Shown here piece after piece: positions 1-7,226 of a DNA stretch of 64,000 nt. Under the pieces are notes generated by a model that was not told where the DNA came from, searched no databases, and saw only the letters and a list, made by a program, of their open reading frames with translations. A program made the translations under genes and the position numbers. This DNA comes from Thiorhodococcus minor (lineage in GTDB: Bacteria > Pseudomonadota > Gammaproteobacteria > Chromatiales > Chromatiaceae). Every line of letters begins with the position of its first letter. The stretch's first letter is position 1. Location: positions 29,359 through 93,358 of the forward strand of contig NZ_JAAIJQ010000011.1 in assembly GCF_010820565.1 (NCBI RefSeq), written 5' to 3'.

Positions 1-2
1 TG

Positions 3-116
3 AAGCTTAGAGAAGAGTCGGACTTCAACCAGATGACCCACGCCGAGCGGCGCAAGAAGGATCGGGATTTCGGCCGATTCATCAAATCGGCGAAGAAGGA
101 TCTGAGAGACCGCTGA
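3..116 (+). CDS. C-terminal end of a probable ribosome-associated GTPase (RsgA-like), partial
   Basis: Only the last 37 codons lie in the window; the reading frame enters from the left edge and ends at TGA 114-116. The tail is very basic and includes MTHAERRKKDRDFGRFIK, which resembles the lysine-rich C-terminus of some RsgA/YjeQ small-subunit GTPases. No GTPase motif is visible because the rest is off the window, so the family call rests on recollection of the tail pattern. It is clearly coding in style (basic, no stops), but could be another ribosome-associated protein. Confidence 0.45.
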   Translation, partial: KLREESDFNQMTHAERRKKDRDFGRFIKSAKKDLRDR

Positions 117-327
117 ACCCAATTGGAGCAGTCAGCTTCCAGCTCCCAGCCGCCAGCGGAGGAAGATCATGCAGTTGCCGGATTTTCTGGCCGATCAGCC
201 GCTCACCCGTTGGGTGACTCAGCGAAGACTTGAAAGCAGCTCCGAAACAAAGCTTTAAGCTGGCCGCTGGTGGCTGGCAGCGCTTTCTATGCTGAAGCGG
301 CACTGATCGCTGGAATCGGCCGGGTCG

Positions 328-456
328 AGAGGAGATCCGCCCCAGCTCGAATAGCTTTAGGGCGAGCAGGAAACGGGCCTCGGCGGCGAACTGCTCGGGG
401 GAGTCGGCGGGTATCGGCAAGGCATCGCTTGGAATGTCAATGACGATGGTTGGCAT
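328..456 (-). pseudogene. Decayed UPF0175-family gene, N-terminal remnant
   Basis: The first ~43 codons (MPTIVIDIPSDALPI...LKLFELGRISS) match the N-terminal pattern of UPF0175 small DNA-binding/antitoxin-like proteins, which continue with a glycine/alanine-rich helix-turn-helix (SSGxAAELAG). Here the frame after GRISS becomes unrelated Pro/Arg-rich sequence and runs on to base 82 without family resemblance. I read it as a remnant of a gene broken soon after codon 43. No toxin partner is visible. The recognition is by motif, not by a search. Confidence 0.5.
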
Positions 457-544
457 GAGATGGCCTTTGGGGTCAGCGTGGCGATGGGTCGATTGCAGTC
501 CGGCCCCGGCTGGGGCGCTCGCTCCGATGCCGCGCCCCGTGTAG

Positions 545-3500
545 CTATCCCACCAACTGCTCCACGACCGCCGTGATTTGCCGCAGCCGCTGCTCCGGCT
601 CGGCCATCTCCCTGAAGAACTTCAGCTTGTCCGCGCCATCCAGCTTGAATTCCTTGGGCTTGGTCTGGACCAGCCGGATGAGGTTGGCGGGGTCGATCTT
701 GGGAGTCTCGGTGAAGTGGATGCGTCCGCTGGCGGGGCCGGCTTCGATCTTGCGGATGCCCCAGGGCTGGACCTTGAGCTTGAGCTCGGTGATGTCGATC
801 AGGTTCTTGGCCGGGTCGGGCGGCAGGCCGAAGCGGTCGATCATCTCCACCTGGATCTCGCGCAGGGCGTCCTTGTCCGCGGCGCTGGCGATGCGCTTGT
901 ACATGACCAGGCGGGCGTGGACGTCGGGTAGATAATCGCTCGGCAGCAGCGCGGGCACGCCGAGGTCGATCTCGGCGCCGTGGTCGAGCGGGCGGTCCAG
1001 CTCCGGCGTGCGGCCGGCCTTGAGGGCGTCGACCGCGCGCTCCAGCAGCTCCATGTAGAGGGTGAAGCCGACCTCGGCGATCTGTCCGGACTGCTCGTCA
1101 CCGAGCAGCTCGCCGGCGCCGCGGATCTCCAGATCGTGCGTCGCCAGGGTGAAGCCCGCGCCTAGGTCTTCCATCGACTCGATGGCCTCCAGGCGCTTCT
1201 TGGCGTCCTCTGTCATCGTCTTGGCCGGCGGCGTGATGAGGTAGGCGTAGGCGCGGTGGTGGGAGCGCCCGACGCGTCCGCGCAGCTGGTGGAGCTGAGC
1301 CAGGCCGAGCCTATCGGCGCGATTGATGATGATGGTGTTGGCGCTGGGGACGTCGATGCCGCTCTCGACGATGGTGGTGCAGACCAGCAGGTTGAAGCGC
1401 TGGTGGTAGAAGTCGCGCATGATGCGCTCCAGGTCGCGCTCGCGCATCTGGCCGTGGGCGACCTGCACGCGGGCCTCCGGGACCAGGGCCTCCAGCTTTT
1501 GCGCCTGATTCTCGATGGTCTCGACCTCGTTATGGAGGAAGTAGACCTGGCCGCCGCGCTTGAGCTCGCGCAGCACGGCCTCTTGGAGCAGTCCGTCGTT
1601 CCAGGCGCTGACGAAGGTCTTGATGGGGTGCCGCTCGACCGGCGGCGTGGCGATGATGGAGAGGTCGCGTAGGCCGGACATGGCCATGTTGAGGGTGCGC
1701 GGGATCGGCGTCGCGGTCAGGGTCAGGATGTCGACCTCGCTGCGCAGGTTCTTGAGCTGCTCCTTGTGGCGGACACCGAAGCGGTGCTCCTCGTCGATGA
1801 TGGCCAGCCCCAGGTTTTTGAACTTAATGCTGGGCTGCAGCAGCTTGTGCGTGCCCACGACGATGTCGACGGTGCCGGCCTCGAGGCCTTCCAGGATCTT
1901 CTTCTGCTCCTTGGCGGTGCGAAAGCGCGACAGGCTCTCGACCCGGACGGGCCAGTCCGCGAAGCGATCGGAGAAGTTCTCGAAATGCTGCTCGGCGAGC
2001 AGGGTCGTGGGCACCAGCACCACGACTTGACGGCCGCCGTTGACCGCCATGAAGGCGGCGCGCATTGCGACCTCGGTCTTGCCGAAGCCGACGTCGCCGC
2101 AGACCACGCGATCCATGGGCTTGGGCGCGGCCATGTCGTCCAGCACGGATTCGATGGCGCGCAGCTGATCCGGCGTCTCCTCGAACTCGAAGGCGGCCGC
2201 GAAGGCGGCATACTCCTCGCCGTGCTTGGGGAAGGCCACGCCCTGGCGTGCCGCGCGGCGTGCGTAGATGTCCAGCAGCTCGGCGGCGACGTCATGCGCC
2301 TTCTGGGCGGCCTTGCGCTTGAGCCTGTCCCACTGGTCGCCGCCGAGGCGATGCAAGGGGGCGCTTTCCGGCGAGGCGCCGGTGTAGCGCGAGATCAGGT
2401 GCAGCGAGCTCACGGGCACGTAGAGCTTGTCGCCCTTGGCGTACTCCAGGGCGAGAAACTCCGTCGTCATGCCGCCGACGTCCAGCGTCTGCAAGCCGAG
2501 ATAGCGCCCGACGCCGTGATTTTCGTGCACCACGGGAGCACCCTCGGTCAGCTCCGTGAGGTTGCGCACCACGGCGTCGCTGTCGCGCTCGCGGGCACGC
2601 TGGCGGCGCTCCTGGCGAACCCGCTCTCCGTAGAGCTGGGTCTCGGTGACGATGGCGATGTTCGCCTGCTCGAGCAGCAGCCCCTGCTCGATCGGGGCCA
2701 CCGTCAGCCCAAGGCGCTGGTCGCCGTCGAGGAAAGCGTGCCAGCCGGATACCTGGCGTGCCTGGATTCCGAAGCCCTGCAGGTGCTCGGCTAGCATCTC
2801 GCGGCGGCCGGTGCTCTCGGCGCCGAAGAGCACCCGAAAGCTCGGTCTGTCCAGAAAGCCCTTGAGCGCCTGCGCTGGCTCGGCGGCGCGCGCCTGCACG
2901 GCAAGGGGCGGCAGTGCGGTGGTCGCGAAGTTGGCGATACCCGCGTAGCCGCGTCGGCGCTCGGGGATCTCGGGCGATTGGTAGAGGACGCCGGCGTGCC
3001 GGTTCAGGGCACCCGCGAGCTGATCGGGCATCAGATAGAGGCGTTGCGGGGGCAGGAGCGGACGCTCTAGGTCGTGGCGGCGCTGCTCGTAGCGCTGCTC
3101 CACGCTCTGATAGAAGGATTCTCCGGTCTCGCGGCAGTCCGCCGGCTCGAGCACTAAGGCCCCGTCCGGCAGATAGTCGAACAGGGTGGCCGTCTCCTCG
3201 AAGAACAGCGGCAGATAGTATTCGACGCCGCCGGGCGCATTTCCGCTCGACACCTCGCGGTAGATGAGGCTCCCCTTGGGATCGCCTTCGATCGCGGCGC
3301 GGTAGCGCTGCCGAAAGGCGGCGATGCCGTCTTCGTCGAGCGGAAACTCGCGCGCCGGCAGTACCCGGACCTGATCGATCTTGTCGCTGGACCTCTGGGT
3401 GTCCGGATCGAAGGTGCGGATGGTATCGACCTCGTCGTCGAAGAGGTCGATGCGCAGCGGGACCTGGCTGCCCATGGGAAAGACGTCCAGCAGGGAGCCG

Positions 3501-4027
3501 CGGACCGCGAGCTCGCCGTGTCCGATAACTTGAGAGACGAAGGAATAGCCGGCGCGCTCCAGGCGTTGCCGCGTCTGGTCCAGATCCAGCCGATCGCCGA
3601 CCTTGAGCACGAGCGAGTGCCGGTCGACGTAGGCGCGTGGCGGCAGACGCTGCATGAGCGTCGGAACGGGCACGACCAAGACCCCGCGCTGCACCCCTGG
3701 CAGCCGCTGGAGCGTCAGCAGTCGCTCCGAGACCAGCTCGGGCAGCGGTGAGAAGACGTCGTAGGGCAGGGTCTCCCAGTCTGGAAAGCCGAGGATCTGG
3801 AGATCCGTCCCCGCCAGGAAGAAGGCCAGCTCGGCCCTCAGGCTGGCGGCGGCCTGCACGTCCTGGGTCAAGGCCAGGATCAGCCCCGAGTGCTTCCTCG
3901 CGGCGCTGGCGATCGCGAGCGCGGCGCCGGAGCCATAGAGGCGACCCCAGAGCAGACGCTCGCCAGGGCGTTGCGGCAAGGGTGGGTCGAGCGGGGTATG
4001 GAGCCGGGTCTGTGCCTCCGAATGCAT
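545..4027 (-). CDS. mfd: Transcription-repair coupling factor Mfd
   Basis: A 1160-residue protein, close to the usual ~1150 of Mfd, the ATP-dependent translocase that removes RNA polymerase stalled at lesions and recruits UvrA. The N-terminal UvrB-like module is followed by the RNA-polymerase-interaction domain (HENHGVGRYLGL and following residues), then SF2 motor motifs: Walker A GDVGFGKTE, IIDEEHRFG in motif II, TLTATPIPRTL in motif III, and QLRGRVGRS in motif VI, ending in the TRCF C-terminal domain. The gene is solitary, with a 590-base gap upstream before the che remnants. Start ATG at 4027 gives the expected N-terminus. Confidence 0.98.
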   Translation of the reverse strand: MHSEAQTRLHTPLDPPLPQRPGERLLWGRLYGSGAALAIASAARKHSGLILALTQDVQAAASLRAELAFFLAGTDLQILGFPDWETLPYDVFSPLPELVSERLLTLQRLPGVQRGVLVVPVPTLMQRLPPRAYVDRHSLVLKVGDRLDLDQTRQRLERAGYSFVSQVIGHGELAVRGSLLDVFPMGSQVPLRIDLFDDEVDTIRTFDPDTQRSSDKIDQVRVLPAREFPLDEDGIAAFRQRYRAAIEGDPKGSLIYREVSSGNAPGGVEYYLPLFFEETATLFDYLPDGALVLEPADCRETGESFYQSVEQRYEQRRHDLERPLLPPQRLYLMPDQLAGALNRHAGVLYQSPEIPERRRGYAGIANFATTALPPLAVQARAAEPAQALKGFLDRPSFRVLFGAESTGRREMLAEHLQGFGIQARQVSGWHAFLDGDQRLGLTVAPIEQGLLLEQANIAIVTETQLYGERVRQERRQRARERDSDAVVRNLTELTEGAPVVHENHGVGRYLGLQTLDVGGMTTEFLALEYAKGDKLYVPVSSLHLISRYTGASPESAPLHRLGGDQWDRLKRKAAQKAHDVAAELLDIYARRAARQGVAFPKHGEEYAAFAAAFEFEETPDQLRAIESVLDDMAAPKPMDRVVCGDVGFGKTEVAMRAAFMAVNGGRQVVVLVPTTLLAEQHFENFSDRFADWPVRVESLSRFRTAKEQKKILEGLEAGTVDIVVGTHKLLQPSIKFKNLGLAIIDEEHRFGVRHKEQLKNLRSEVDILTLTATPIPRTLNMAMSGLRDLSIIATPPVERHPIKTFVSAWNDGLLQEAVLRELKRGGQVYFLHNEVETIENQAQKLEALVPEARVQVAHGQMRERDLERIMRDFYHQRFNLLVCTTIVESGIDVPSANTIIINRADRLGLAQLHQLRGRVGRSHHRAYAYLITPPAKTMTEDAKKRLEAIESMEDLGAGFTLATHDLEIRGAGELLGDEQSGQIAEVGFTLYMELLERAVDALKAGRTPELDRPLDHGAEIDLGVPALLPSDYLPDVHARLVMYKRIASAADKDALREIQVEMIDRFGLPPDPAKNLIDITELKLKVQPWGIRKIEAGPASGRIHFTETPKIDPANLIRLVQTKPKEFKLDGADKLKFFREMAEPEQRLRQITAVVEQLVG

Positions 4028-4617
4028 CGTCTGGGTCGGGCCTCAGGTCAGCGAAACAGGACGGGATTTTCGCATAGCAGCATCACGGATGCAGGCCGTC
4101 CGAGGCGGAGTCCTTTGGATCTCGGGCGCCAGCCGGCGAATTTCGGGGCCAGCCCGCGCTAGGCCGCAGATTCCTTTGATTGGACGGACCGGCTAGAGAT
4201 CGAGGATGCATGGGGCGACGCAGTTCACGCATCGCCGACGTCGCATCGGGGACACTGGCTGTGCTGGAGTGATGGGCCGGGCTCGGATCGAGCCGGATGC
4301 GCGCCGCTCCGGGGCCTTGGGCTCGCAAGCGGTGACGTCCATCCGAGATGACGTGCAGCGCGTTGCACAGTTGTGACGCGGTTCAATGAAACGGGAAATG
4401 GTCCCTGGCGCGCGTTGTAGCAGGTTAACCCAAAAACTATAAGTGCAGAGGGATTCATCGTCGACCTGGCGGCGATGTGCGGTCCATTTCGGTGTTTGCG
4501 TCTCGGCCTGCCTTCGGCGGGGTGGGGGCGCGGCGGTGCGATCGACAGGGATGGGGTGGGGCCTTGCGGGGTCGCTTCTCCAAATTCAGAACCGCAGCAA
4601 TCTTCAGGGCGCATGCC
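4028..4617. other. Intergenic region between mfd and the che remnants (590 bases)
   Basis: No reading frame in this stretch resembles a known protein, and the open frames present look like GC-rich chance ORFs. It must hold the divergent promoters for mfd and the former che operon. The most AT-rich part, around 4420-4450, is a plausible promoter zone for the rightward operon, but I see no clear -35/-10 pair. Confidence 0.5.
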
Positions 4618-4680
4618 ATGGCTAAGACGATTCTCACAGTGGATGACTCTCCGTCCATTCGCCAGATGGCCTCCTTCTGA
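4618..4680 (+). pseudogene. cheY: cheY stub: first 20 codons of a CheY response regulator
   Basis: The frame reads MAKTILTVDDSPSIRQMASF then TGA. This is the N-terminus of a chemotaxis CheY, including the acidic pair DD of the receiver site, cut off at residue 20 where the second helix should continue. The phosphoacceptor Asp, the conserved Thr and Lys and the remaining ~100 residues are absent, and cheW begins only 40 bases later. CheA and the rest of cheY, normally found here, have been deleted. The stub may still be translated but cannot fold as a receiver. Confidence 0.85.
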
Positions 4681-4720
4681 GCGGACCGCCGGACGCAATC
4701 AATTCACGGGAGTGGCGCAA

Positions 4721-5152
4721 ATGAGCGAGATCAGCCTGGAAGGGACCGCAATCGCAAGCTATAGCAGGCGCGAGCCCCTGACCTTCGATCTGGGTGAGCA
4801 AGAGTGCGCGATCGACATCCTCGAGGTGCAGGAGATCCGCGGCTACGACGCCGTGACCAAGATCGCCAACTCGCCGGAGCTCATCAGGGGCGTGAACAAC
4901 ATGCGCGGGGTCATCATCCTCAACATCGCCGGCCGTGTCGCCGGCATTGTGGTGGATGGCGTCTCCGATGTCATCGCCTTGAGCGACAGCCAAATCAGCC
5001 CGGCACCCGGGCTCGGCGCCGTGCTGGATACGGACGATATCGACGGGCTGGCGAACTTGGACGAGCGCATGATCATCATGGTCGACATCGAGAAGCTCAT
5101 GACCAGTGGCGAGATGGGCCTGGTCGAGCAGGTGCAGACCGCCGCGGCCTGA
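4721..5152 (+). CDS. cheW: CheW-like adaptor with an internal in-frame deletion
   Basis: The 143-residue protein is a CheW-type SH3-like coupling protein (REPLTFDLGEQECAIDILEVQEIRGY near the start, GIVVDGVSDVIALSDSQISPAPGLG, then DERMIIMVDIEKLM). CheW is normally ~165 residues. The text runs directly from NNMRGV to IILNIAGRV, so the ~25 residues usually between RGxI and VIxLN (the VPIVDLR strand and the following loop) are missing, in frame. That segment is part of the conserved core. ATG 4721 is chosen because homology starts there; the frame is open further upstream. The open frame is kept, but coupling function is doubtful, particularly as no CheA lies nearby. Confidence 0.85.
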   Translation: MSEISLEGTAIASYSRREPLTFDLGEQECAIDILEVQEIRGYDAVTKIANSPELIRGVNNMRGVIILNIAGRVAGIVVDGVSDVIALSDSQISPAPGLGAVLDTDDIDGLANLDERMIIMVDIEKLMTSGEMGLVEQVQTAAA

Positions 5153-5338
5153 TGTGGCGGGGACGCCTCGCTCGCCATCACGCACGCGCCGAGGTGGAAG
5201 CGGCCTGGGACATGCCTCGACGGCTGCCCGGCACGGAGGACGATTCGGAGGGATTTCCAAGTTTCCGTTCAGGATGGCCGATGGCACCCGGCCTGATCGC
5301 AGCCCGGTCTCATTTCGAGTGTTTATGCGCCGATCGGA

Positions 5339-6211
5339 ATGACCGTCAGAAGAGGATCTTCTCAGTTGTCGTCTGAAACAGCCATGCGCGAGCGCGAGCT
5401 CGCCTTCACGGCGCGGGATTTCGAGCTGATCCGCGGCCTCATCTACCAGCATGCCGGGATTTCCCTGAGCGACGGCAAGGCGGATATGGTCTACAGCCGG
5501 ATCGCGCGCCGCTTGCGCGCCAAGGGTCTGGCGACCTTCCAGGGATACCTCGACTTCCTCGACGCCAACCCGGAGGAGTGGCAGCACTTCACCAACTCGC
5601 TGACCCCCAATCTGACCTCCTTCTTCCGTGAGGAGCATCACTTCCCCATCTTGGCAGAGATGGCGCTGGAGGCGAAGGGCCGCGGTCGAGACCAGGTCGC
5701 GCTCTGGTCCCCGGCCTGCTCGACCGGCGAGGAGGCCTATTCCATGGCCATGACCATGATCGACGCCTTCGGCACCTGGACGCCGCCGGTCAAGATCCTG
5801 GCGACGGATCTGGACACCACTGTCCTCAAGCAGGCCTACAAGGGGATCTATCCCATCGAGCGCGCCGAGACGCTGTCGGCGGAGACGCGCAAGCGTTTCT
5901 TTCAGCGCGGCAAGGGTGACAAGGCCGGCATGGTGCGGGTGCGCCCGGAGCTCAGGGCGCTGGTGAGCTTCCACCCCCTGAACCTGCTCGATGGCCAGTG
6001 GCCGATGCGTGGCCGCTTCGATGCCATCTTCTGCCGCAATGTGCTCATCTATTTCGGCAAGCCCACGCAATACAAGCTGCTCGCGCGTTTCCATCCGCTC
6101 TTGCATGAGGAGGGGCTGCTGTTCGTCGGTCATTCTGAGAGTCTGATCCATGCGGCCGATCTGTTCAGCCTGCGGGGCAAGACCGTCTACGCCCCCGTTG
6201 CCGCGAAGTGA
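5339..6211 (+). CDS. cheR: Chemotaxis protein methyltransferase CheR
   Basis: A full-length CheR (290 residues; E. coli 286), which methylates receptor glutamates using S-adenosylmethionine. The N-terminal helical domain has YSRIARRLRAKGL; the SAM site shows WSPACSTGEEAYSMAM and ILATDLDTTVL; later come NLLDGQWPMRGRFDAIFCRN, IYF and the C-terminal GHSESL. No residue I would expect is obviously lost. ATG 5339 has a weak ribosome site; TTG 5366, behind AGAGGA at 5351-5356, or ATG 5384 are alternatives. It is the only che gene here that looks complete, although its receptors, CheA and CheB have gone from the locus. It may act on receptors encoded elsewhere or be on its way to loss. Confidence 0.93.
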   Translation: MTVRRGSSQLSSETAMRERELAFTARDFELIRGLIYQHAGISLSDGKADMVYSRIARRLRAKGLATFQGYLDFLDANPEEWQHFTNSLTPNLTSFFREEHHFPILAEMALEAKGRGRDQVALWSPACSTGEEAYSMAMTMIDAFGTWTPPVKILATDLDTTVLKQAYKGIYPIERAETLSAETRKRFFQRGKGDKAGMVRVRPELRALVSFHPLNLLDGQWPMRGRFDAIFCRNVLIYFGKPTQYKLLARFHPLLHEEGLLFVGHSESLIHAADLFSLRGKTVYAPVAAK

Positions 6212-6327
6212 GATCGAGACCGCGGTGGACCATACATTCGAAGAAGTCCTGGCACCGAACCTCTACTACGACCGACATTTCGAAATGGAAGCGGTCAAGA
6301 TTCTGCCGTGCGAATACTATGTCTCCA
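6210..6327 (+). pseudogene. cheD: cheD remnant (N-terminal ~35 codons)
   Basis: Immediately after, and overlapping, the cheR stop, one frame encodes EVLAPNLYYDRHFEMEAVKI and then LPCEYYVSTT, which is the typical N-terminus of the receptor glutamine deamidase CheD. After YYVSTT the CheD pattern stops and a receptor fragment begins in another frame. The catalytic Cys/His of CheD lie further on and are missing. The usual GEYYV glycine is already Cys. Confidence 0.8.
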
Positions 6328-6464
6328 CCACCGGATCGACGACCTCTCCAACCAGATGAACGGCATCTTGCCGCGTCTCGACGGTGCCAAGCGCATCGCG
6401 CGTCAGACCAATCTGCTCGCCCTCAATGCCCCCATCGAAGCGGCGCGCGCCGGCGAGGCGGGGC
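6328..6464 (+). pseudogene. Fragment of a methyl-accepting chemotaxis protein (signalling tip)
   Basis: In the second frame the text is RIDDLSNQMNGIL followed by RIARQTNLLALNAPIEAARA and GEAGRG. This is the most conserved hairpin tip of receptor signalling domains (normally QTNLLALNAAIEAARAGE, here with one Ala changed to Pro). Only ~45 residues survive, with no sensor, membrane or HAMP part, and no continuation into the FAVVADEVR segment. It is spliced between the cheD and cheB scraps. Confidence 0.85.
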
Positions 6465-6806
6465 GCGGAGCAGCTCGCGCGCGTCGGCGCCAGATCTGTT
6501 TGCAGACTCAGTCAGGCCGAGCAGGTCAATCGCCATCGGCCGAGCCTAGACGTGCTCTTTCGCTCGGTTGCGAAGGCGGCGGGCATCAATGCGGCCGCCG
6601 CGCTGCTGACCTGCATGTGCGCCGACGGGGCCGCGGGCTTGCTGGAGCTTCGCGAGATCGGCGTCCACACCATCGCCCAGGACGAGGCGACGAGCATTGT
6701 CTGGGGGATGCCGGGCGAGGCCGTCAAACGCGGCGGGGCGAGCGAGGTGCTGCCGCTGCGGAAGATCGCACAGGCGCTGCTGAGGGGCGCCAAGGCTCAG
6801 GGGTGA
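6465..6806 (+). pseudogene. cheB: cheB remnant (C-terminal part of the methylesterase domain)
   Basis: The third frame encodes CRLSQAEQVNRHRPSLDVLF, then LLTCMCADGAAGLLELRE, IAQDEATSIVWGMPGEAV and a normal CheB ending at TGA 6804-6806. This is the last ~110 residues of the protein-glutamate methylesterase CheB. The receiver domain, linker and the parts carrying the catalytic Ser and first His are missing; the final catalytic Asp (MCADGA, usually MGxDGA) remains, beside two Gly-to-Cys changes. A deletion remnant, not a short gene. Confidence 0.85.
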
Positions 6807-6912
6807 GGCTTCTTGCCGAGGCGAAAAGCGCCTCAAGTCAAAGGCCGGAAGCCGGCCGCCGGCGGCTGGCCACTCTTTCGGATTCATCCATCAACCGCAC
6901 GAGGAGTAAGCC

Positions 6913-7218
6913 ATGGGTGTCACAGCGCGCTCGGATGCCGAGAAGTCGCAGGTCATCATCTCGGTCGACGGCCGTTTCGACTTTTCGCAGCACAAGGCCT
7001 TCCGGGAGGCCTACAAGGACGCTAGCGGCAAGTCGACCAAGTTCGTCGTCGATCTGAGCGATGCCTCCTATCTCGACAGCTCCGCACTCGGCATGCTGCT
7101 CTTGCTTCGTGAGTTCGTGGGGGCGGATCCGAAGCGCGTGCGCATCACGGGTGCGAACGAAGATGTCGCCCGCGTCCTCAAGATCGCCAATTTCGACAAG
7201 CTCTTCACGGTGGGATAG
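6913..7218 (+). CDS. STAS-domain anti-sigma factor antagonist (HsbA-like)
   Basis: A 101-residue single STAS domain of the anti-anti-sigma type, with the expected phosphorylatable serine in DASYLDSSALGMLLLL and the fold typical of SpoIIAA/RsbV/HsbA. A ribosome site GAGGAG lies 8-9 bases before ATG 6913. It is followed by two receiver/PP2C/ATPase proteins, the arrangement of the Pseudomonas HsbA-HsbR switch, in which a kinase/phosphatase sets the phosphorylation state of the STAS protein. In that system the STAS protein binds FlgM and a diguanylate cyclase; any target here is unknown. Unlike the che genes upstream it is intact. Confidence 0.9.
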   Translation: MGVTARSDAEKSQVIISVDGRFDFSQHKAFREAYKDASGKSTKFVVDLSDASYLDSSALGMLLLLREFVGADPKRVRITGANEDVARVLKIANFDKLFTVG

Positions 7219-7226
7219 GCGGCCCG

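Noticed and set aside
1766..2794. Long plus-strand open frame (342 codons) opposite mfd
   Set aside because: It mirrors the codon phase of a certain gene in GC-rich DNA and its translation has low-complexity composition with no domain.
4475..4720. N-terminal extension of cheW
   Set aside because: The open frame overlaps the cheY stub in another frame and has no CheW homology before ATG 4721.
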